Source of the DNA: Promethearchaeota archaeon
GTDB taxonomy: Archaea; Asgardarchaeota; Lokiarchaeia; Sigynarchaeales; SOKP01
Direction of reading: 5' to 3'
Length of the DNA stretch: 5,171 nucleotides
NCBI GenBank assembly: GCA_030608765.1
Contig: JAUWDN010000118.1
Coordinates: 1 to 5,171 of the forward strand
Part shown: in pieces, positions 1 to 4,449 of the stretch
How the letters are laid out: each line of letters starts with the position of its first letter
Numbering within the stretch: the first letter of the stretch is position 1
The notes under the pieces: model-generated
What the model was told of the DNA's origin: nothing
What the model saw: the letters and a program-made list of their open reading frames with translations, nothing else
The model's database searches: none
Translations under genes and position numbers: made by a program

Positions 1-114
1 GTGATCGATTACACGATGGAAATAAGGAGAAAAAATCGTAAAAAGCGAAAGACTGAGAGAATAGGAGTGTCTGCTCAAAGATTTGAAGTAAAAATCAAAC
101 AACAAATTAATTAA
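1..114 (+). CDS. C-terminal end of an unidentified gene (partial)
   Basis: Frame 1 is open from the left edge to a TAA at 112-114, giving 37 residues, while the other two forward frames close within about 40 bases. The peptide is strongly basic, with an Arg/Lys-rich stretch at residues 9-20, and ends in KIKQQIN. Such tails are common in nucleic-acid-binding proteins, but nothing identifies a family. The true start probably lies left of the window, though GTG at 1 or ATG at 16 could in principle begin a very short ORF. A T8 run follows 15 bases after the stop and suits a transcript end. Confidence 0.5.
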   Translation: MIDYTMEIRRKNRKKRKTERIGVSAQRFEVKIKQQIN

Positions 115-129
115 ATTTATTAACCTCTA

Positions 130-137
130 TTTTTTTT
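130..137 (+). terminator. T8 transcription terminator
   Basis: Eight T follow the stop at 114 after a C/T-rich lead-in. There is no stem, which is typical of archaeal T-run termination. The TATA box of the next gene begins four bases later, so this run separates two transcription units. Confidence 0.5.
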
Positions 138-140
138 CAA

Positions 141-148
141 TTATAAAA
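141..148 (+). promoter_or_regulatory. TATA box for a leaderless transcript
   Basis: TTATAAAA is centred about 26 bp upstream of the ATG at 171. This is the usual archaeal TATA-to-start distance, so transcription should begin at or next to the A of the start codon. No SD-like sequence lies between the box and the ATG, which agrees with a leaderless mRNA. Confidence 0.6.
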
Positions 149-170
149 GCAATATGGTTGAATATATAAT

Positions 171-431
171 ATGGATGAAATTAGTGGGATATTATTTGCT
201 GAAATAGCAGGAAAAGGAACCAAATCTGAAGGACCTAAATATTATATTAAACCGTTAGATGATTACGCTAATAGATGGTCGAAAATACTTGTAAGGAAAA
301 AAACTCATTTATGGGAAAACGATCCAGTGCTGCATAAATTTATTGATAAAAAAGTGTTGATCCTTGGTGAGATAATCGAAACTAAGAGCACTATTACCGT
401 TGACTATGAATTCGTAAGAGAGTTAGAATGA
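171..431 (+). CDS. Small hypothetical protein, possibly OB-fold (86 aa)
   Basis: I do not recognise a named family. The protein has alternating short beta-like segments: GILFAEIAG (6-14), PKYYIKPL (22-29), SKILVRKK (37-44), KKVLILGEIIE (60-70) and TITVDYEFV (74-82). A short helical stretch around HKFIDK precedes the fourth strand. Five strands with a helix between strands 3 and 4 is the order of an OB fold, so nucleic-acid binding is a reasonable guess, but it rests on pattern alone. The ATG at 171 is favoured because a TATA box sits 26 bp upstream and there is no SD. The gene converges on the - strand gene ending at 454, with 22 bp between the stops. There is no signal peptide or membrane segment, so it should be cytoplasmic. 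Confidence 0.75.
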   Translation: MDEISGILFAEIAGKGTKSEGPKYYIKPLDDYANRWSKILVRKKTHLWENDPVLHKFIDKKVLILGEIIETKSTITVDYEFVRELE

Positions 432-453
432 GTTAGGGAATTTTATTCAAAAA

Positions 454-678
454 TTAAACCTTTACCTTTTCAATCTTATAATACTTATTAGATAAATCGT
501 CCTTGCGAGTGTTATATTGTTTGGATTTTCGTTCTCTTAAAATTTCATTTACTAATTCTACGCTACCTCGCTTTAAAAAGATTCTAATGAATTTCAGTTC
601 GTTCACGCTGATATTGAGCGATTGCAAGAATTCTGGATGTCGATAATTTCCCCAATCCAGATTTCGGATTTTCTTCAT
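454..678 (-). CDS. Small basic hypothetical protein, second gene of an overlapping pair (74 aa)
   Basis: Unrecognised. The ATG at 678-676 is chosen over an in-frame upstream ATG at 723 because a GAGG SD lies eight bases before it (plus-strand 687-690) and because it overlaps the upstream stop as ATGA. The protein begins MKKIRNLDWG. It has a predicted helical core at residues 15-50 (HPEFLQSLNISVNELKFIRI, then a helix ending NEILRERK) and a basic, polar tail rich in Lys, Asn and Tyr. The core could be a small helix-turn-helix or a protein-binding bundle, but no diagnostic residues are visible. The ATGA overlap implies translational coupling to the gene above it, so the two products are probably made together and may act together. 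It ends convergently 22 bp from the 171-431 gene. Confidence 0.65.
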   Translation of the reverse strand: MKKIRNLDWGNYRHPEFLQSLNISVNELKFIRIFLKRGSVELVNEILRERKSKQYNTRKDDLSNKYYKIEKVKV

Positions 679-878
679 GGTGTAGGCCTCTTTTTTATGT
701 ATGTTCGTATCATTGTATCCCAATTTTCAGGGTGAAAACACCCGACATCGATATTTTTTTCATTTAGATAGGAACCGTATTCGAAATCCCTGTTCAAATT
801 AATATCATCGGTATAGTTACTTTTTCTTTTTAATTTAGGATTGTAAATTTTCACACACCATATTATATTTATAACCAT
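675..878 (-). CDS. Small hypothetical protein, first gene of an overlapping pair (67 aa)
   Basis: Unrecognised. The start at 878 has no SD, but a TATA-like box lies at 894-903, about 20 bp upstream. That is slightly closer than ideal, so a later GTG start at 854 cannot be excluded. The N-terminus (VINIIWCVKIY) is hydrophobic but too short for a clear membrane anchor. The middle is polar (NYTDDINLNRDFEYG) and the end carries HPENWDTM and a basic IKKRPTP tail. Its TGA (677-675) shares bases with the ATG of the next gene, forming ATGA. Support for coding comes mainly from this overlap, the downstream SD and the promoter-like spacing, since composition alone is not decisive at this length. Confidence 0.55.
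   Translation of the reverse strand: MVINIIWCVKIYNPKLKRKSNYTDDINLNRDFEYGSYLNEKNIDVGCFHPENWDTMIRTYIKKRPTP
687..690 (-). promoter_or_regulatory. SD site deciding the start at 678
   Basis: On the minus strand GAGG lies eight bases before the ATG at 678-676, inside the coding region of the upstream gene. It supports this internal start over the ATG at 723. Confidence 0.5.
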
Positions 879-893
879 AAAAATCGTTGTAAG

Positions 894-903
894 TATATAA
901 AAG
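894..903 (-). promoter_or_regulatory. TATA-like box for the 878-454 operon
   Basis: The minus-strand reading is CTTTTATATA, a good archaeal TATA match with a pyrimidine-rich 5' side. It sits 16-25 bp before the ATG at 878, so the transcript would be leaderless or start just inside the gene. Confidence 0.4.
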
Positions 904-919
904 AAAATTTATGTGTGAT

Positions 920-997
920 TTCTTTTAAAATAGTTAGTAGAATTTTTCTTTTAAATGGATATGCTTCTTTTAATCGGTATACTTAAAGTTAAAAGAA
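920..997. repeat. Four copies of the 9-mer TTCTTTTAA in a divergent promoter region
   Basis: Exact copies lie on the + strand at 920-928, 946-954 and 965-973, and an exact inverted copy (TTAAAAGAA) at 989-997. The last two form a dyad with a 15-base spacer centred at 981. A fifth, 8-of-9 match is inverted at 897-905 and overlaps the minus-strand TATA box. The copies fill the space between the divergent starts at 878 and 1025. They could be operator sites for a shared regulator, or alternative BRE/TATA elements. AT-rich background raises the chance of coincidence. Confidence 0.4.
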
Positions 998-1024
998 TTA
1001 CAATTAATAATTCCATTATTAAAG

Positions 1025-1369
1025 ATGATTTGTGAGTACTGCGGCGATTCGCTTAGGAGCCATGGAAAGAAGGTAGTCGAGCATGTAAACATATCTCAAC
1101 CTCAGCAAACCCATCACTTTTGTTCTCAAGCGTGCAAAGACAAGTGGTGTTTACAACTCCAAAAGAATAAATCGCGACTCCTTATCATGTGGTGTATTGG
1201 TTCTTATGTGGGAAGGTACTTCTTTGTAAAAAAGCTTATGAAAGTCCGTAGTCCATCGTTATTAGGTTCAGAAACAAATAAATCTTACTTTAAATCCAGT
1301 TTTAACGAGGTTGAAGCTTTAGAATTGGTGGAGTTAAACGGTAAGAGGGTTTTAAAGGTAAAAGCTTGA
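1025..1369 (+). CDS. TRASH/MYM-like Cys4 zinc-finger protein (114 aa)
   Basis: The N-terminus carries a treble-clef-like zinc site: Cys3-x2-Cys6, then Cys33-x3-Cys37 in the context HHFCSQACKDKW. The FCSxxC-K-x-x-W signature after a CxxC knuckle is typical of TRASH/MYM/YHS-type zinc domains, which in prokaryotes occur in metal-sensing, metal-trafficking and nucleic-acid-associated proteins. Residues 52-72 are hydrophobic and aromatic with basic residues inserted (LLIMWCIGSYVGRYFF), perhaps a membrane-proximal or buried helix. The C-terminal 40 residues look beta-rich (EALELVELNGKRVLKVKA). No SD precedes the ATG, and a TATA-like ACTTAAAGTT lies about 40 bp upstream at 981-990. The gene is divergent from the pair at 454-878 and converges on the gene ending at 1378, with only eight bases between stops. 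The zinc finger is fairly sure; the metal and the role are not known. Confidence 0.8.
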   Translation: MICEYCGDSLRSHGKKVVEHVNISQPQQTHHFCSQACKDKWCLQLQKNKSRLLIMWCIGSYVGRYFFVKKLMKVRSPSLLGSETNKSYFKSSFNEVEALELVELNGKRVLKVKA

Positions 1370-1377
1370 ATATTGAA

Positions 1378-1668
1378 CTATTTTCGTGGTTCTACATGTT
1401 CAAGAGACGATAAGTGGCTCATCGAGAAATCATGATACCCATCATTTGATGGGGATCTTCTTCCTTCTGCGCGAATATAGTGTCCAACTCGCGGTAAAAA
1501 TCCATAGGAGTCTATTTTTGAGGAGCTCACTAAAACGGAATACATTTCAATTCCCACACGGACGGTTAATGACATATAACCATAGGTATAACCTCGAGAA
1601 ATACGCTTTTCGCCGCCCCTAACTTCTACAATTCTTCCTTCAATAGTAGTTTTTCCCTTATATGACAT
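1378..1668 (-). CDS. Small hypothetical protein with OB-fold-like pattern (96 aa)
   Basis: The start is taken as ATG at 1668-1666. An in-frame TTG lies one codon further out but would leave only two bases after the SD-like AGGTAAT (plus-strand 1674-1680), against five for the ATG. Visible strand-like segments are TTIEGRIVEVRGG, the Tyr/Gly-rich turn RGYTYGY, SLTVRVGIEMYSVLVSS, and GHYIRAEGRR, followed by a Ser/His-rich end (YHDFSMSHLSSLEHVEPRK). The opening G-R-I-V-E-V and the later V-G-x-x-I-R-A-E-G resemble strands 1 and 4 of nucleic-acid-binding OB folds. That is a pattern-based inference, not an identified family. The stop is TAG. The + strand ORF lying opposite it is treated as antisense noise because this strand has the SD and the plausible fold. 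Confidence 0.75.
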   Translation of the reverse strand: MSYKGKTTIEGRIVEVRGGEKRISRGYTYGYMSLTVRVGIEMYSVLVSSSKIDSYGFLPRVGHYIRAEGRRSPSNDGYHDFSMSHLSSLEHVEPRK

Positions 1669-1769
1669 CAAGAATTACCTGCCGTTCAAAAAATTAATGG
1701 TAAATAAATAAGAAATACTAATATAATATATCTTAAGAACTTTACAGATATCTGGTATAATCTAAATCT

Positions 1770-2174
1770 TTAAAAAAAAGGTCCAAACTTTTCGTAGACG
1801 CGAATTAAATTATCGCGGTAAAACTGAATTTTCTCATCATTTGGATTTAGTTCCGCAGCGACATTCATAACATCTTTCGCTTTTTTAAGTTCTCCTTTAT
1901 CCATATATGTTATCGTGAGCAAACCCCAAGCTTCGATTAGAGAGCTATTTAATTCTGTAGCTGTTTCAAAACTATTAATAGCAACATTAAGTTTTCCCAT
2001 ACGTCGGTTAACAATACCTAAATAAAGCCAAGCATGTTCGTTCGAAGGATCTTTATCTAATAAACTATTTACGATAGATAAAGCTTTTTTATTGTTTTTA
2101 TCCGCTAGACATTTATTAACCTGCTCAATAGCTTGCTTGTTTTTAATCTCGTCTAGTTCCAAAGTACTATTCAC
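1770..2174 (-). CDS. Small TPR-repeat protein (134 aa)
   Basis: Three tetratricopeptide repeats fill the protein: residues about 13-45 (KKALSIVNSLLDKDPSN), 46-79 (EHAWLYLGIVNRRMGKLNVA, then SFETATELN) and 80-113 (IEAWGLLTITYMDKGELKKA, then AAELNPN). They show the usual W/L-G-Y-A-F-A-P spacing and end in a capping helix (DEKIQFYRDNLIRVYEKF). TPR units are protein-interaction scaffolds, so this is likely a free-standing adaptor in the cytoplasm; its partner cannot be inferred. The start is GTG at 2174, since TAA lies three codons upstream and no ATG occurs before residue 59. There is no SD, and TATA-like boxes at 2191-2200 and 2209-2220 would give a leaderless or very short-leader transcript. 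It appears to be transcribed alone. Confidence 0.9.
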   Translation of the reverse strand: MNSTLELDEIKNKQAIEQVNKCLADKNNKKALSIVNSLLDKDPSNEHAWLYLGIVNRRMGKLNVAINSFETATELNSSLIEAWGLLTITYMDKGELKKAKDVMNVAAELNPNDEKIQFYRDNLIRVYEKFGPFF

Positions 2175-2190
2175 TCTATGTTATGTACTA

Positions 2191-2220
2191 ATTATAACTT
2201 ACTCTTGCTTATTTATATAG
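2191..2220 (-). promoter_or_regulatory. Candidate TATA boxes for the TPR gene
   Basis: Two minus-strand candidates precede the GTG at 2174: AAGTTATAAT (2191-2200), placed for a leaderless start, and CTATATAAATAA (2209-2220), which would give about 15 nt of leader. The sequence does not decide between them. Confidence 0.35.
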
Positions 2221-2282
2221 ATATAATATTAAACCTTTTTAAAAAAAAAGTATACAATAGGAATATCACATTATCACATTAT

Positions 2283-2308
2283 CAAAAATAGAAAAAGCCA
2301 AGAAAAAC
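2283..2308 (-). terminator. Repeated T-run terminator after the 2563-2312 gene
   Basis: Reading the minus strand just past the stop, three T5 runs (GTTTTTC, CTTTTTC, ATTTTTG) follow within about 25 bases. Such staggered T-runs are typical archaeal termination signals. Confidence 0.5.
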
Positions 2309-2311
2309 GCC

Positions 2312-2563
2312 CTAAAACAGTTCAGGATGCTTTTTTTCGATGTTATTTAGAGTAGAAACAAGATCGTAGAGGAGTTTTTCGTCATGACATTGATTAATTG
2401 ACTCAGATAACTTGTTAAGGAGAGAGTTAGCCAAGTTTTTCTCGTATTCCGTAAGTTCTACCAACGTACTTTGAAAGATTTCGTCAAATTCTGCTTCAAA
2501 CCACCGGAGTTCATCTTTAAATTCCTCCTTTTGCAAATTTTCACTATTGTAGTTTAGAAACAT
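2312..2563 (-). CDS. Small acidic helical hypothetical protein (83 aa)
   Basis: The start is set at ATG 2563-2561. A longer reading from TTG at 2575 is possible, but its second and third codons form a GAGGAG SD (plus-strand 2568-2573) four bases before the ATG, so the extra codons are almost certainly the ribosome-binding site. The protein begins MFLNYNSENL, is rich in Glu, Leu and Asn, and looks all-helical: about residues 12-30 (EEFKDELRWFEAEFDEIF), 33-55 (a long amphipathic helix ending in NLANSLLNKL) and 60-78. There are no Cys pairs, membrane segments or catalytic motifs. A small helical bundle that binds another protein is plausible, but I do not recognise the family. It is transcribed alone from a palindromic TATA region and ends at T-rich terminators. 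Confidence 0.75.
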   Translation of the reverse strand: MFLNYNSENLQKEEFKDELRWFEAEFDEIFQSTLVELTEYEKNLANSLLNKLSESINQCHDEKLLYDLVSTLNNIEKKHPELF

Positions 2564-2567
2564 ACGT

Positions 2568-2573
2568 CTCCTC
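2568..2573 (-). promoter_or_regulatory. SD site fixing the start at 2563
   Basis: GAGGAG on the minus strand, four bases before the ATG at 2563-2561, is the best conventional SD on this strand. It overlaps what would be codons 2-3 of a longer TTG-initiated reading and argues against that reading. Confidence 0.65.
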
Positions 2574-2611
2574 AATTTAAAATTTTTTCAATTATTTTAA
2601 ACTACACTAAT

Positions 2612-2623
2612 AGTTATATAACT
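2612..2623 (-). promoter_or_regulatory. Palindromic TATA element AGTTATATAACT
   Basis: A perfect 12-bp palindrome contains a TATA core 49-60 bp before the ATG at 2563. Transcription starting about 26 bp downstream would give a leader of roughly 29 nt that includes the GAGGAG SD. The symmetry could also make it an operator or allow firing in both directions. A second candidate, TTTAAAATAA, lies nearer at 2593-2602. Confidence 0.35.
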
Positions 2624-2660
2624 TATTTAAAAATTTAAGTATCTCTGCGGGTTTTCTAAT

Positions 2661-2711
2661 ATGTCCTACGACAAATGGGAAAATGAGTATAAAATTAAAG
2701 AAGGTAAATAA
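2661..2711 (+). CDS. Possible 16-codon micro-ORF or gene remnant
   Basis: ATG to TAA encodes MSYDKWENEYKIKEGK, a polar peptide whose composition looks like the start of a normal cytoplasmic protein. It has no SD. An AT-rich stretch (ATTTAAAAATTTAAG, 2625-2639) lies about 29 bp upstream and could serve as a TATA box for a leaderless message. The stem-loop at 2717-2762 follows six bases after the stop. It may be a leader peptide, a degraded gene start, or chance. Coding status is doubtful. Confidence 0.2.
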   Translation: MSYDKWENEYKIKEGK

Positions 2712-2716
2712 GTCGG

Positions 2717-2762
2717 ATTGTGAATCTCGAATAATCTAAATATTAGAGCACTGATTCGCAAT
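2717..2762. other. 46-nt imperfect hairpin in an intergenic region
   Basis: Arms ATTGTGAATC (2717-2726) and GATTCGCAAT (2753-2762) pair over 10 positions with one G-U. An inner stem CTC-g-AATA / TATT-a-GAG closes a loop of about seven bases (2734-2740), with CACT unpaired on the 3' side. It is the strongest extended dyad in the window outside terminators. It follows the 16-codon ORF and is not followed by a long T-run on either strand, so it is not an obvious terminator. Confidence 0.4.
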
Positions 2763-2808
2763 TTTAACTATATTAATAGTGTGATAATATTTTTGTCGGA
2801 GTTTAATA

Positions 2809-2855
2809 ATAAAAAACAAAAAAAAGTTAACTGTATTTTGTAATTCAGAATTACA
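2809..2855 (-). terminator. Stem-loop plus T-run terminator of the 3273-2863 gene
   Basis: A perfect inverted repeat, TGTAATTC-A-GAATTACA, lies at 2839-2855, just past the stop at 2863. On the minus strand it is followed 12 bases later by a T8-G-T6 run (about 2812-2826). The tight loop would open by one or two pairs in RNA. The stem and long T-run make this a convincing transcript end. Confidence 0.6.
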
Positions 2856-2862
2856 TTGGCGA

Positions 2863-3273
2863 TTAGTTATATATAACATATAGAGATAACATCCCAAAGA
2901 AATAGCCAAAAATCACTGCTAATAGGAATAATACGATTTGAATAAGGAGAGTAAACTGAACAGCTTCTCCCTTATCCTTCTTATAATATTTTATTGTAAG
3001 TATGACGCCGATAATCATATTAACACCAAACCTAACGAAATCAATCAAGACATTATCTCCAAAGAGGAATGATAATGGAATTCCGATTGCTAGACTTATT
3101 ACAAGCCATATTAAGTTAATTTTTAAAGGAATCTTAAAAGAATCGTCCCACTTCTTTATACTAGCATATGTTTGCATAATATAGGTCCCTATAATAAATG
3201 AAATGAGCGATACAGTTATGTATAAAACTACTACAATAGTAATCGCCGTAGCCAAATCTAATTGAAAAATCAT
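2863..3273 (-). CDS. Four-TM hypothetical membrane protein (136 aa)
   Basis: Four hydrophobic segments are visible: residues about 10-36 (TIVVVLYITVSLISFIIG), 53-71 (LIWLVISLAIGIPLSFLF), 76-94 (a segment containing FGVNMIIGVILTI) and 107-135 (an Ile/Leu/Phe-rich helix with FGYFFGMLSLYVIY). The charged loops KKWDDSFKIPLK (40-51) and KYYKKDKGE (95-103) should be cytoplasmic by the positive-inside rule, placing both termini outside. There is no catalytic motif, Cys or known transporter signature, so function is unknown. The ATG at 3273 has a weak GGA SD seven bases upstream. A TATA box at 3326-3337 would start transcription about 30 bp before the ATG. The gene is divergent from the duplicated membrane genes and is not an obvious sequence relative of them. 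Confidence 0.85.
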   Translation of the reverse strand: MIFQLDLATAITIVVVLYITVSLISFIIGTYIMQTYASIKKWDDSFKIPLKINLIWLVISLAIGIPLSFLFGDNVLIDFVRFGVNMIIGVILTIKYYKKDKGEAVQFTLLIQIVLFLLAVIFGYFFGMLSLYVIYN

Positions 3274-3285
3274 TTTTATTTCCTA

Positions 3286-3337
3286 ATTTATAGTTTTAAA
3301 GATACTCATCTTAAATGTTAACATTATTTATAGTTTT
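3286..3337 (-). promoter_or_regulatory. Promoter region with a 12-bp direct repeat 40 bp apart
   Basis: ATTTATAGTTTT (plus-strand reading) occurs at 3286-3297 and again at 3326-3337, exactly 40 bp apart. Read on the minus strand each is AAAACTATAAAT, a TATA-type box. The distal copy is correctly placed to start a transcript with a leader of about 30 nt for the gene at 3273. The proximal copy is too close to the ATG to serve as its TATA box and may bind a regulator or be a duplicate. Confidence 0.4.
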
Positions 3338-3646
3338 TAATTATAAAAAATTTCTTTATTAAAAGTAAGAAAATAAACGTGATACATTTACAGAAATCCA
3401 AACTAAATTCTTGAATATAAGAAAAATGTTCCAAAATGGTTACCAAAAATTAAAGAAAATCTTATCTCATGCTTAGCTTACCAAGTTTATTTTTTATTTT
3501 ATCTAACAGATTATACAACTATGTAAACATTTATATAACAATATGACAAAATTGTATTAACAAAGGTGATTCTGATGATTGAAAAAGAGCAAGATTATGA
3601 AAAAGAGGTTGTAGAAAGAGTTAAAAGAGAAATTAGAGAGGAATCT
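3338..3646 (+). repeat. 5' module, copy A: non-coding leader plus 24 codons
   Basis: This 309-bp stretch matches 4141-4449 without a gap. I count 13 substitutions in the 237 non-coding bases (about 94.5% identity) and one in the 72 coding bases. Similarity stops abruptly on the left and falls sharply just after the A-tract on the right. The non-coding part contains a TATA box (TTATATAAC, 3531-3539) and a fully conserved block around 3452-3488. No reading frame is preserved across the leader in both copies, so its conservation reflects recent duplication, gene conversion or regulatory function. It fills most of the 301-bp gap between 3273 and 3575. Confidence 0.9.
3531..3570 (+). promoter_or_regulatory. 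Promoter and SD of membrane gene copy A
   Basis: TTATATAAC (3531-3539) is a TATA box that predicts a start near 3561. The resulting leader of about 14 nt consists almost entirely of CAAAGGTGATTCTG, with SD GGTGAT at 3565-3570, four bases before the ATG at 3575. GGTGAT matches the usual 16S rRNA 3' end, so initiation should be efficient even though the frame is broken downstream. Confidence 0.55.
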
Positions 3647-4035
3647 AAAAAAAAAAAGGGAGAACACGAAAATTATCTGGATTAATTGTTAGTGGTGTTG
3701 GAGGAATATTATATCTCATCAATGGATTCATTTACTTATCTATTCCTTTAGAGTTTATATCATGGCTTATCATTCCATTTTCAATTGCTGGAGTAATTTC
3801 ACTAATAGGACTAGTAATAGGAATATATAAAGTAAAAATTGGTGGCGTGGTTAGCCTATTGGTAATACCAATTTCCATCATTATTGGAGTTATAATGAGT
3901 TACAATCTTCCGTATCCTTATTTTTCTTATTTCACTGTTATTGTCGTTGAATATCTAATATTCCCAATCCCATTACCTCATTCTATTCATGTAGTAACTG
4001 GTGGACTTCTATGTTTAATGGGATCCGATAAATGA
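3575..4035 (+). CDS. Multi-TM membrane protein, copy A, frame broken at an A11 tract
   Basis: From the SD-supported ATG the frame encodes a charged N-terminus (MIEKEQDYEKEVVERVKREI, then REESKKK) but ends after 36 codons at TAA 3683-3685. The homologous membrane domain continues in the -1 frame to TGA 4033-4035. Nine (or twelve) A instead of eleven would give one 152-residue protein: a cytoplasmic helix (1-32), hydrophobic segments at about 35-57, 62-84, 88-108 and 116-133, and a hydrophobic tail containing HSIHVVTGGLLCL, ending GSDK. The pattern resembles small four-TM proteins such as DUF4064, but this is tentative and no activity is known. The A11 tract ends in an in-phase A_AAA_AAG, where a -1 slip restores the frame. 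The GTG at 3847 lies inside the membrane domain and is not a convincing start. The gene may be functional by slippage, phase-variable or decaying. Confidence 0.75.
3647..3657 (+). other. A11 homopolymer at the frameshift point, copy A
   Basis: Eleven consecutive A separate the conserved N-terminal codons from the diverged membrane domain. Read in frame as AAA AAA AAA AAG, the tract ends in the -1 slippery heptamer A_AAA_AAG. The next codon in the -1 frame is GGG, the first of the conserved G-R-T motif. Tracts this long also promote RNA-polymerase slippage and replication slippage. Confidence 0.85.
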
Positions 4036-4070
4036 TCCCCTAAACATGAAGTCCAAGGTCTTTTTTTTTT
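4020..4070 (+). terminator. Terminator of copy A: GGGATC/GATCCC stem and T10 run
   Basis: A perfect 6-bp stem, GGGATC (4020-4025) and GATCCC (4034-4039), with an 8-nt loop overlaps the stop codon. A run of ten T follows at 4061-4070. The T10 is the likely termination signal, and the stem may assist or be incidental. The signal separates copy A from copy B, so the copies are separate transcripts rather than one operon. The 70 bp at 4071-4140 has no gene or repeat I can recognise. Confidence 0.55.
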
Positions 4071-4140
4071 ATTTCTTATCTTCAGTGCCAATTATTCGTA
4101 CTGGTTTAGATTCGTCGATGAGATCATTTGCCCTAAGTAT

Positions 4141-4449
4141 TAATTATAAAAAATTTCCTTACTAAAAGTAAGAAAATAAATGTGATACATTTACAGAAAT
4201 CCAAACTAAATTCTTAAATATAAGAAAAATGTCCCAAGATGGTTACCAATAATTAAAGAAAATCTTATCTCATGCTTAGCTTACCAAGTTTTTATTTTAT
4301 TTTATCTAACTGATTATACGATTATGTAAACATTTAAATAACAATATGACAAAATTGTATTAACAAAGGTGATTCTGATGATTGAAAAAGAGCAAGATTA
4401 TGAAAAAGAGGTTGTAGAAAGAGTTAAAAGAGAAATTAAAGAGGAATCT
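4141..4449 (+). repeat. 5' module, copy B: non-coding leader plus 24 codons
   Basis: Direct repeat of 3338-3646 at a constant offset of 803 bp. The TATA element is altered by one base (TTATATAAC becomes TTAAATAAC, 4334-4342), while the 50 bases before and after it, including the SD, are almost unchanged. A micro-ORF readable in the leader of copy A (3426-3476) is interrupted early here, so the leader is not protein-coding. With 4036-4140 this explains the 342-bp gap between the two genes. Confidence 0.9.
4334..4373 (+). promoter_or_regulatory. Promoter and SD of membrane gene copy B
   Basis: TTAAATAAC at 4334-4342 corresponds to the TATA box of copy A with one T-to-A change. SD GGTGAT at 4368-4373 lies four bases before the ATG at 4378. 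An in-frame GTG at 4369 falls inside the SD and is not the start. Confidence 0.55.

Noticed and set aside
1386..1622. Open frame of 78 codons on the + strand opposite the 1378-1668 gene
   Set aside because: No SD or promoter, and the composition is that of an antisense shadow (Arg/His/Ser-rich). The minus-strand frame has an SD and a coherent strand pattern.
1745..1754. 10-bp palindrome CAGATATCTG between the TPR and OB-like genes
   Set aside because: Isolated, does not extend, and is not placed at a clear promoter start. It may be chance.
2265..2284. 2.5 copies of an 8-bp tandem repeat, ATCACATT
   Set aside because: Too short and too few copies, in an AT-rich terminator region; no sign of a CRISPR array, iteron or origin.
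3002..3184. Open frame of 60 codons on the + strand inside the four-TM gene
   Set aside because: It lies wholly antisense to a clear membrane protein and has no initiation signals.
3426..3476. 16-codon ORF within the conserved leader of copy A
   Set aside because: In copy B the same frame is cut by TAA after seven codons, so it is not a conserved peptide.
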